Assembly (NCBI GenBank): GCA_015179125.1 | Contig: WHVA01000212.1 | Coordinates: forward strand, 1-64,000 | Direction of reading: 5' to 3' | DNA length: 64,000 nt | Origin: Gautieria morchelliformis | Taxonomy: Eukaryota > Basidiomycota > Agaricomycetes > Gomphales > Gomphaceae | Part shown: piece after piece, positions 55,901-64,000 of the stretch | Position numbering within the stretch: the stretch's first letter is position 1 | How the letters are laid out: the number at the start of each line of letters is the position of its first letter | Notes under the pieces: model-generated | What the model saw: only the letters and a program-made list of their open reading frames with translations | What the model was told of the DNA's origin: nothing | Databases searched by the model: none | Program-made: the position numbers and the translations under genes

Positions 55901-56463
55901 AATCTAGACGCGTGCATGAAAGCGGGTGCATTGATTAGGGAAACGAGCGGTGCTTGCAACTTCGGAGGCGAGGTCGGAGGCGGGGGCGAAGATGCCGTAG
56001 GCGAGGTCGAAGTCGTAGCCGAAGCTGAGCGGGCTGACATCACCGTGGTCGCTGGAGTCATAGTTAGGTCGATGGTCTTGAAAGTAATACTGCCCAATAC
56101 CCAGTCAATCGACGGATTGTAGCGGGTGAGCCAGTTGTGGCCAAGTACCATCGAGCAACTTGAGTCGAGCGAGGTTACGTAGATGGTAACCCATTGTTGT
56201 TCGCCAGTCGGAAAGCAAATGCAGAGGTCTAGAGCTTGGGTAATGGTAGTGTTAGTACTACCGTCAAATAGTTTCAGAGGTATAGGGGAGACAGGATAAG
56301 CAGGCATAGAGTACTTCTGGACAAATCTGGATTCAATAAAACAATCTGAGGACCCGCAGTCAACTAATGCAACAAAAGCGACGTTGGGGAGCGAAGGCGA
56401 GGTTAAATCTACATTAAGGGAATCTTTGGACAATGAATGAGAAGCGGCACTGAGTCTGAGCAC
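52987..56463 (-). pseudogene. gypsy B pol, inactivated
   Basis: The protease reads D-C-G-S-S instead of DSGAS (about 56360). RT spans 55700-55150 with LDDILIY (about 55215); a one-base deletion near 55490 breaks it, and TGA at 55145-55147 stands at a family arginine. RNase H (ETDASDYAL...) is at about 54800-54550, with frame changes upstream. The integrase finger and first catalytic residues are present, but SDRGSEF jumps directly to AYNNAPS: about 70 residues containing the catalytic Glu and the GYHPxGDGQTER block are deleted in frame. TGA 53569-53571 follows, then the chromodomain-like end (FEVSEILDS...YLVRWTGYEG) to 52987. Confidence 0.9.
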
Positions 56464-56513
56464 ACGGGTGAGGTTACCGCAATCCTCGGATCGTGTGGTT
56501 CCGAGGTTGCTAC

Positions 56514-57743
56514 CTATTTTTTCACCTCCGTAATGGAGGCCGAAGTCCCCTCGTTAGGGGTCTTTGCTGCCCGACCTTTAGAACCGCTACCGCTGGTAGA
56601 CTTGTTCTTCGGGCAGTCCTTGACGATGTGGCCTTTGGTGCTGCAAAGCAGACAAAGGCCATGGTCGACCCGACGTTGGCGCTCCTCGGGAAGTAGTTTG
56701 CCATCCTTCCCGAGTTTGCTTGAAATGTCGGACTGACCCTTGTTGTTCGAAGAGTTGTTGTGGGAACCCTTGCCGTTGTTGTTAGTCTTGTTGTGGTTCC
56801 TATTGTTATTGGAACCGCTGGACGACTGGTTGTTGTTAGTGGCATTGCTGCTGGACTGATTAGCAGTGCGTGCCGGCTGGGAGCTACGACCATTGATCAT
56901 GGCGTCATATTCCTTACGCTCCCAGTAACGGCTGTCGCATTCCAGCGCGAAGTTCCTAAGCTCGGCGAGGCTGCAGAATCGAGGGAAGTGAAGCAAGTCG
57001 TCCTTGATTCTTTTGGCCAAGCCCTTGTAGGCGAAGTGTCGGAGGGCCGCATCGTTCCACTGAGTCCGAGTCGAAGCTTGGGCGAAATCGATAAAGAATC
57101 GCGCGGCCTTGTGGTGCTCTTTCATAACGATTTTCTCGAGGTCAATCTCGGCTTGGGCAGCGTTGTCGTATGGCCCGAAGTTGAGCTCGAGCTCGGCCTT
57201 GAAGCTGTCCCAGTCCTCGAGCCAATCTGGCTCGGGTTGGACTTCGCCGAGGATCGCCGGCTCAAAATACTGTAGAGCTGAGCCGGACAGGTAAGAAATA
57301 GCATACTGTACCTTCGAGGCCCCAGTCTTGAAAGCTGTGGGGCGATCTCGGAAGTTGAGTACGCATTGAAGGAAGAAGGTGCAAAGCTTGGCTTGGTCAG
57401 TACCGTCATAACTATCCGGTTCCTTGACCTTGGCTCGTGCTTCGGACTCGCGAGGTTTCACGAGTTTGATGAACACTCGACGCATAAGCTCATTGTCTTC
57501 GAGGTCACCGAGGTCCTCGGGTGGTAGGTTGGGGAGGTCCTGATCGTTGTCAGAACTTCCCGAGCCATCACCTGGATCACCTGAAGGATCACCGGGGTTA
57601 GCCCTACCTTTGCCTTTGTTACTAGGCTCGGCGGGGTCTGCGAGGGGTATCCCCGGGGACGGTGGAGAGTCGTCGGGGGCTTCCGAGAAACGTCGTTGTT
57701 CTGATATACCCCGAAGGGTGCGAGAACGAGTCATCATGGACAT
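56514..57743 (-). CDS. gypsy B gag, intact
   Basis: 409 residues. The N-terminus is Pro/Gly/Ser-rich, then a capsid domain (DSYDGTDQAKLCTFF...), an Asn-rich low-complexity linker (about residues 292-330) and a zinc knuckle C-x2-C-x4-H-x4-C (CLLCSTKGHIVKDC, about residues 365-378). No stop or frameshift. It ends 50 bp before pol in another frame, so pol would need frameshifting or a spliced/bypass mechanism in an active relative. Confidence 0.9.
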   Translation of the reverse strand: MSMMTRSRTLRGISEQRRFSEAPDDSPPSPGIPLADPAEPSNKGKGRANPGDPSGDPGDGSGSSDNDQDLPNLPPEDLGDLEDNELMRRVFIKLVKPRESEARAKVKEPDSYDGTDQAKLCTFFLQCVLNFRDRPTAFKTGASKVQYAISYLSGSALQYFEPAILGEVQPEPDWLEDWDSFKAELELNFGPYDNAAQAEIDLEKIVMKEHHKAARFFIDFAQASTRTQWNDAALRHFAYKGLAKRIKDDLLHFPRFCSLAELRNFALECDSRYWERKEYDAMINGRSSQPARTANQSSSNATNNNQSSSGSNNNRNHNKTNNNGKGSHNNSSNNKGQSDISSKLGKDGKLLPEERQRRVDHGLCLLCSTKGHIVKDCPKNKSTSGSGSKGRAAKTPNEGTSASITEVKK

Positions 57744-57786
57744 AGTGAAGAAAGGGATACGTAGGGTGTAAGCAGTCTGAAAATAC

Positions 57787-58340
57787 TGTTACGATACGAT
57801 CCGTCGTAAGGTTGACCGAGGTCGGGAGCGAAGCCTGAGGTAAGGTCCGAGGTCGCGAGGCGAGGTTTGGATGGGGAAGTCGGAGAGGGACTTGGCTTCA
57901 GCTTATGTGCTGCGCCGACCCTACGCACAAGTCCCAACTTTGGAGGCAAACGAATAAGAGGCGAGGTTTGGCTTAAGAGGCGAGGCTTAGAAACTAGCTA
58001 AGGATCGAAGGGATACGATAGTTGATTTTCAGACTGAGGAGTAGGAATGCATACAAGGGGGTTATATACGAGCGAGGGTACTAGTCAGGGGCGAACATAT
58101 TGGTGGAGGTCAGGGCGAGGTCAGGAGGCCGAGGTCAGGGCGAGGTAATATACGAATGATGGAGCGGAATCAGTAACTAAGGGGATACGGGCATGGGATC
58201 AAGGTCGGATATGAACTCAAGCTCGGGCTCGGGCTCGGGCGCGGATATGGATCATATGTACTCGGGCACGAATATCACACGGCTCGGGCTCGGAAGAAGG
58301 TTTTACCAGTAAGTAACCGGCCAAAGGCCGGGTTCTTACA
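57787..58340 (-). repeat. gypsy B 5' LTR (554 bp)
   Basis: Same ends as the left LTR. Seven bases longer through a ccgaggt repeat near 57850. Confidence 0.95.
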
Positions 58341-58653
58341 GAGTTAAGGTAAACATTGTTGAATTAATAATATCCACCTTTCACAATGATTGCATCTTCT
58401 TTGATACTGCTTCTCTCAATTCCCTTAAGCAGTGTTGTGTCTTGTACCATTCCACATCCCTCCTTTCCTCGTCGGTGTGTGATACATCATGTCATTTTCG
58501 GTTGGTTTTAGGATGTGTGCTTGCTAAGTATGGAGGTGACTCTCTTTCAATGGTACTGCACATAACATGTAACAAATATAACTGTATATAAATGCAAATC
58601 ATCACTTATGAAAGAATACTTTGTCTGAAACTGTAATGTCAACAACACAATCC

Positions 58654-59355
58654 CTATGAAAAATCAGCACCCCCCAACAGAGTCGGGGACTGGCGCCAAT
58701 GCGCCGCTATGGATTTCACTACTGCTGCAGCTTCTTCAGCAACTTGGTGGGACACCTTGGCCACATCTCTGGTGACCTCGGTTGCCTTGTCAACCAGGGC
58801 TGTGGCTTCTTGCAACATATCTGTGAGCGCAGCCCTCTCTGCTGTGATACTCTCCCCTACTAGCTTCACCATTCTCAAGCTTCTCATGTCATCCTCAACC
58901 TGCTCAATCACACAGGCTATGGACCTCATAGCGTTGACTTCTTGGCATGGCACCACCTTATACTGTGTGACTTGGAACAGCGCAGTGGAGAGTGCATCGG
59001 CAGACCATGAGGCACCTGGCACAGTCAGTAGGGTACACTCAAGGTAGTGCTTACCTTCTTCTGCATTTGTGATCTCCTGTCCCAGAAGTTCTCTACTCTC
59101 TTCTTGCATTAGCATCTCCATGTCCGTTGTGGCTCCCCTGGTGGCAGGGTGGTTCGCTGGCGCCCGTTTCCTGGGTGGGCATACCCTGCCTTTTGCTGGC
59201 TCTGTCTGTTTTTCTTTTGCTGCACCCGCCGCCGCTCTTGGCTGTATATGGCCCTGTGCATCAAGCTTCGCCTGAGCCATCATTGGGGTGGCTGTCGGAC
59301 ACTGTGTTGGGGTGTTTCTGCCCCTCTTCCTGCTCACTGACACATCATTTGACAT
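58654..59355 (-). CDS. LINE ORF1-like N-terminal protein
   Basis: 233 residues from ATG 59355; an in-frame extension upstream to 59532 is possible. Basic, Ala/Pro-rich start, then ALSTALFQVTQ...VNAMRSIACVIEQ and a long helical region (ITAERAALTDMLQEATALVDKATEV) like the N-terminal coiled-coil part of LINE ORF1 proteins. The later ORF1 blocks and zinc knuckles are absent and the frame closes naturally. Either a truncated LINE ORF1 or a stand-alone derivative. No frameshift seen. 58346-58653, downstream, has no coding sequence. Confidence 0.45.
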   Translation of the reverse strand: MSNDVSVSRKRGRNTPTQCPTATPMMAQAKLDAQGHIQPRAAAGAAKEKQTEPAKGRVCPPRKRAPANHPATRGATTDMEMLMQEESRELLGQEITNAEEGKHYLECTLLTVPGASWSADALSTALFQVTQYKVVPCQEVNAMRSIACVIEQVEDDMRSLRMVKLVGESITAERAALTDMLQEATALVDKATEVTRDVAKVSHQVAEEAAAVVKSIAAHWRQSPTLLGGADFS

Positions 59356-60221
59356 CGTGCCCTGGGGTTGTAGGGTTTTGATACGTGTGTGTGATAAAGA
59401 GAAATAAAGAGGAACAAAGGATGAGAATGGGATAGGAGTGTGTCTACTTGAGGTATTACGAGGAAAGTTTTTAGAACTGATTAAGCACCCTGCTAATGGT
59501 GGTGATTGGAGTGAAAAAGCCATTCTCCTCATGGTGCTGCATTGGCCACAACACCTCTCATGTCAAGGTTTCTTTAGATTATCGAAAAAGAGATGTATTC
59601 TGACAACTTGTCCTGTGTGAATAGCTAAGAATCAATTTAATTATGTCATGATGTATGTGCTTCTGGGACGAGTGACAAATGGCTTTTGAGGCATGTAGTT
59701 GAACCAGTCACTCAAGAATAATTTTTAAAAAATTATAACAATGACCTCTAGTATGTTTTAAAGTGATCCCATAAATTACTTTGTTGCTCGGTGACCGGTG
59801 GTGGCAGCACCAGGCACTTTTCTAGATGACAGTGTCGACAGTCCATTATGTCACATGACTTTAAGCATGCTCACACTTTACAGCAAAAATGGACATCGAC
59901 GTATGGTGGGGGGAATTCCTGCCGGTATCACACAAAGATGCTCTAGAGGACAGGCTTGGGATCATATTCTCTCTCATCAGTCATCTGGGAGTCTCATATT
60001 CTGAGCTATTATTGTTTCTCTTCTCTTCTCCTTTCCTGAAGGTTTGAAACCGTGTCGATCAATTCATGCATACCATTACTACCATAGCGATCAAGCTGTT
60101 CCATTTTCTGCCAAAAGTATTTATGATCTCTGGCATACATTTCCAACTGTAGAAGTCCTTAGAAATCAACGAGTGGCCATCTGTAATGCGCTGACAAGTG
60201 AGATAGCACAGTTGTGCCCAC
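59356..60221. other. no gene recognised
   Basis: Upstream region of the ORF1-like gene plus unassigned sequence. Short ORFs only; no repeat family recognised. Confidence 0.4.
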
Positions 60222-60295
60222 TGTCAAGATTGGTTTTTAGGTGTTAATATCATGTATTAGTGAACACAGCGAATGCCCGAATAACTTGTGTGAAT
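60222..60295 (-). repeat. terminal fragment of a reversed G2 LTR
   Basis: tgtcaagattggtttttagg...cttgtgtgaat is the reverse complement of the last 74 bp of the LTR. It is followed immediately by a forward LTR. Confidence 0.85.
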
Positions 60296-62781
60296 TGTCA
60301 TGACCTGTCTATTTCTCTTACACCACTGCCTCTATGTTCCCCCTCGTCACTCCCTAGCATCTTCGCCAGAGTTCGCCTCACCCTCCAACCGCTCCTCCTC
60401 TACGTCCACTCTATCCGCTGTTTGCCCCATTCTCCGAATCGCTATTCGCTGCGCGCACATTTCGCCAGCAGGCATGCCATCAAATACGATTGATACCATT
60501 TACCCGGCGTGATGGTTCATCACTAACCCCATCATCTTCTTAATCCAACCCCTTTGGGTGTTCATATGGCCAAAGTGTGTTCGCAGGACGTCCCTTCCAT
60601 AGGTCATGCGGGATCAACCCAGTAAAAGAAGAATCCGTGCAGGGTAGCATGTATGCGGGTCCCAAGACATGGTTTTGTCCATAAGTGCCTTCGCCCCCTT
60701 TACTCTCCGTCGTTTCATGTTCGCATTCTTCCCTCACTCTATTGTATGTTTATTCCATCTACCTAGTATCATGACTGCGCACCCCTATCCGACCCTGACT
60801 CACGACGGCCTCTTTCCTATTCGCTAATACCTTGCAAGCATTCGATATAAGTAGTTTACATTCGCATGTATATTCTCCAGTTCAATTATCATACGTCGTC
60901 CATCTTGTGCAGACTTGACCTCACTGTGATCATCGTCTTAAGCCTTCTCTTGAAGATTTCTATCTTCGACCAGCAGAGCACTTAGGCATCACTGGTGAGT
61001 TCTCATACTTCATCTTCGTTACCTTAGCCTTCGAACTATTTTCTGTGCTGTTGGTGAAGGGCTCCGAAGGAGCACCTTCGCCGGCGAAGGGATTGTCGAA
61101 ACTTAGACAGCCCTTCCGTGATACCTTGCACATTACATCGTCAAGCGCCACGGGCCATTTCTCTACGACTGTAGATATGTTTTGGAACCCTTCAAGACTT
61201 TGGTGTTATTGCTAACACTTCAATCTATCAGAACGTGTCGTTTATGAGACTCAAAGAATATTAAACAATGCTGCAGCACAACTCCGGAAATAATTTAATA
61301 TTTGTACCTTGGTTGCAATCCGCATAAAAACTAGTCCAAGTTAATACGGATGGAAGGCAATACATTTCTTAGCAGCACTGAGCAATAAACTAAAAGAATG
61401 TAAGTTCAAGGACACTATCGGGGTCCAAGTGTATTCCAAAATATAAAGGAATGTACTTAGCAGGCGAGTTTATAAATGCACTGCCCTGATAATCTACCAG
61501 CGCACAGCAATAAAACGAGGGATGAACGAGTTTTAGAAGTGACTTGTGAAAGTCTCTAATCAGGAAAATCAACTGATCAGATCGTCTCGGGTATTGGAGT
61601 GCGAATGGCAAGACTATCAATTGACAGACTCACTCTGTAGAATTACACCCGGAGGATTAGTCCAAGTGGCTAAGCAGTAAAGTAACTACTTAACAAGGAA
61701 TTAGACACTAAAGTAAGTGAATAACCCTAGCTGGGATTAGCAGCTTAGTAAGATGCAAGTCACATGAGGTCACGTGGATAGAAGATGTTAGATTGCTAGA
61801 ATGATGATTCAAGGAGGTCAGAATGGCCTCCTTTTATATTGTAAAATACACAGGATTACATAAAATGGGGTTCTTCTATCTATTAGGCGAGTGATGTCAT
61901 AAGTAAATATTTGCACTGCTGAAACACACCCTCGTAACTATTGCGGCGTGTTTGTGCAAAGAAATTGGAAATAGATAGCCAATCACCTTCCCTGGTTTGC
62001 ACAGCCTTACACAGCCTTTCACAGCCTTGCACTGCCCTGCACAGACCTACACAGCCGCTATGACATCAAGGGGCCTATTTGGTGTCATAGTGATGCGTTT
62101 GGAGGATCCATTCATCCAATAGGCTTTATCAAACCTGCACCCTAGTTTTGGCTTTGTACATCTTTGTGTGACTTTGTACGCAGCCTTGCACAGCCATGGT
62201 TGCTACGATGCAAGTCATGTGCCAGCTGGGTTTGAATTGCACAGGCTTGTGTAAGCGGTAGAGGACACATTCAGTCTCAGTGGCTGAGTTTGAGTGAGCC
62301 AAGGTACCGGAGTTGTAGGCGCTTGAGTGCCTGCAACTCTGAGTTCACGGTTCGTGGGAAGCTCCGGTCGGAGTTTGAAACTGAGCGGCTGTGGCAGAGT
62401 TGTGGACGTGCGTGGGTTCATAACTCTGCCTGACAGAATAAGGAGTTTTTGAGCCAGGGAAGCCAAGTTAAATGGCGAAAAAATAAAAGGAAATTCAAGG
62501 AATATTTGAATAGAATTCTCCCAACAATAGCCACGTGTATTAGCTACTATCAGCTGGGAAAACAGGGTTTTAAAGCGATTTTAATCCTTTTTTCATGAGG
62601 CTTTTCATTAGCAACGGTTCTCACACAAGATAGGGCGAGCCCCGTTCGGGCAACCCTCCTATCTCGTGAACATTCATCAGTTCACGTATTCGCCGAATGG
62701 CATACTTATTCGCACAAGTTATTCGGGCATTCGCTGTGTTCACTAATACACGATATTAACGCCTAAAAACCAATCTTGACA
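60296..62781 (+). repeat. G2 LTR interrupted by another LTR
   Basis: 60296-61177 and 62633-62781 join into a 1031-bp LTR (tgtcatgacc...cttgaca) once the nested LTR and one agata are removed. Its outer flanks (tgaat and caccc) do not match, so it lies at a recombination junction between the reversed fragments on either side. The antisense ORF is at 60960-61151. Confidence 0.9.
61178..62627. repeat. solo LTR, 1450 bp, nested, duplication agata
   Basis: Nearly identical to 46260-47708. Flanked by agata (61173-61177, 62628-62632). It is younger than the G2 LTR that contains it. Confidence 0.95.
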
Positions 62782-63048
62782 CACCCAAAGGGGGTTGAGT
62801 CGAGAAGATGATGGGACCAGTGATGAACCATCAAGCTGGGTAAAGGATGTCAATCGTGTTTGATGGCATGCCTACTGGCGAATGATGCAAGTAGCAAATG
62901 GTCGTTTGGCGAATGCGGCAAAGAGCGAATGGAGCGAACCTAGAGGAGGCGTGGTGGAAGGGAAGGGCGAAGCCGAGCGAACATAGAGGAGGAGTGGTGA
63001 AAGGGACAATAGGGATAGCTGGGTACAAGAAATAAATGGGTCATGACA
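62782..63048 (-). repeat. G2 LTR fragment, reversed
   Basis: cacccaaagggggttgagtcg to gggtcatgaca, the 5' quarter of the LTR in reverse, closely matching 36940-37198. Confidence 0.85.
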
Positions 63049-64000
63049 ACTGTATAGAGTGAAAACTTCAGCGAAGCTAATTCATACTGCCCTGCAGTGG
63101 TACAAGTCCCATTGAGTCCAACCTGCACGGAGGCTGCAACTGACACTATCCAAATGCGTCCTGAGCCTCTGGGTCTGTTGTGGAGTGGGAGTTTAACAGA
63201 TGATGGGTTCTATGATGGATGATGGCCCCAACACCTGGGGTCCTGACAGGAATGATGCGAATACCGAATGTGAAAGCAGTATGGTGACAAATATTTTGGC
63301 GAGGTATTCGCTGGTTCAGGAAGTCATTTTCTGGTTTGGGAGGTCATTCGCTGTGTGTTGAGGGATGATTCGCAGAATACATGAATCATGACACCACCCC
63401 CCCTACTCCCTACAGGATATAAGACAGCTGCTCACTGATCAAGCATTTCTAAGTAGCTAGGAAGCTCAAGAGATATATTAACTAGTAAATTCTTATAATG
63501 AGTGCAGTGGTAGAGAGTGTGTGGGTGGAGGTAGAGGCGGCAGGAGATGGCCCTGTTTCATGATCTTGGTACAAGCCCCTTCTCCTGAAGGTGCTCGCGG
63601 AGCATGAAGTTTGAGTCTGAGATGGGGCTTGTGCTGAAACTAATATCGTGTTTCATTTCAGTTGTCAGAACTGGGTAGCGTGATGTGTGATGCTGTTAAA
63701 TCTCAAACCTAAACTTCAGCCATAGATCTCGCTTCTGCTGCCGCTTGATGCCTGGACAGTGGCTCCGTGGGTGCCAGTGTTGTCACGGCACGGCTTTGGC
63801 TTAGCCCTGAGCCGCACTTATGAAAGCCGGCTACTATAATGCTCTAAGCCAAGCTGAGCATGGCTAAAAACAGGCTTTTAGCCTCCAGCTGGATATAGCT
63901 AAGGGAGATACCTGATTATTATTACATTATTTTAGTAGCGGTTCATGGCCAGTCTTGTGGCCATTTTAAAGTATCTTATCAATGTTATCAATGTTCTGAA
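63049..64000. other. duplicated unit and unassigned end
   Basis: 63049-63330 matches 37199-37230 plus 38254-38508 without the LTR insertion. 63335-63410 contains, on the minus strand, a purine tract (gtagggggggtgg) followed by an LTR-like start tgtcatgattcatgtattc. The remaining 590 bp show no gene; 63780-63900 has several imperfect copies of ggcttagcc/ggcttttagcc. Confidence 0.5.

Larger units (their letters stand above)
51022..58340 (-). mobile_element. complete Ty3/gypsy element B (7.3 kb)
   Basis: LTRs 51022-51568 and 57787-58340 with perfect gagtt duplication (51017-51021, 58341-58345). Sense is minus: the 5' LTR is on the right, gag starts 44 bp inside it, pol follows, and an antisense gene lies between pol and the 3' LTR on the left. 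The LTRs differ at about eight positions plus a 7-bp indel, nearly all transitions. It carries nonsense changes and an integrase deletion, so it is non-autonomous. Confidence 0.95.

Noticed and set aside
1..64000. CRISPR arrays, tRNA or rRNA genes, bacterial operons
   Set aside because: No regularly spaced repeats with unique spacers and no recognisable tRNA or rRNA sequence; gene structure is eukaryotic with introns.

Overview
The window looks like a transposon-dense stretch of a filamentous basidiomycete, most likely an agaricomycete. The grounds are short introns (about 41-88 nt, with GT...AG ends and CTAAC-like branch sites), Ty3/gypsy elements with chromodomains, Ty1/copia, LINEs whose ORF1 and ORF2 overlap as TGATG, PIF/Harbinger-type MITEs, and host genes that resemble agaricomycete families. 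There are no bacterial features, CRISPR arrays or recognisable tRNA/rRNA genes. The species cannot be told from sequence alone.

Layout. 1-2156 is the 3' end of gypsy A (antisense gene plus 3' LTR), inserted in a LINE tail (2157-2481). 3186-3719 is a short LINE derivative ending in poly(A); it abuts a truncated membrane-protein gene (3721-4990). Upstream of that gene sits a complete copia element (5449-10304, target duplication ccaaa). 11049-15212 is the 3' half of gypsy G2, with a spliced antisense gene. 15213-17853 is an AT-rich block with three plus-strand ORFs. 17854-25062 is a complete gypsy C (duplication aatac) carrying a 496-bp foreign insert. 25251-27690 holds LTR pieces and a MITE. 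28815-31301 is the full-length five-exon membrane-protein gene, with a second MITE upstream. 32913-35043 is a decayed coiled-coil gene. 35668-36565 is a 394-bp-arm inverted repeat. 36569-43320 holds G2 LTRs and a plus-strand LINE (L1). 44595-50345 holds LINE pieces, chiefly a minus-strand LINE (L2) broken by several LTR insertions. 51022-58340 is a complete gypsy B (duplication gagtt). 58654-59355 is a LINE-ORF1-like ORF. 60222-63048 is nested LTRs, followed by unassigned sequence.

Main observation. Gypsy A, B and G2 each carry an accessory gene on the antisense strand, between pol and the polypurine tract, reading away from the 3' LTR and toward the pol stop. Each can be modelled with spliceosomal introns and stays open across all exons, although pol in B and G2 is broken. 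The A and B products share C-x6-C...C-x2-C-x6-C; B has the complete six-cysteine spacing of a fungal Zn2Cys6 cluster. G2 encodes an unrelated 206-residue protein. Gypsy C has a sense-strand third ORF in the same slot. The slot therefore looks like a recurrent cargo position.

Decay. Almost every autonomous element has in-frame TGA codons where the family has arginine (CGA to TGA), as expected from deamination of methylated CpG. Target-site duplications let the nesting order be read in several places.
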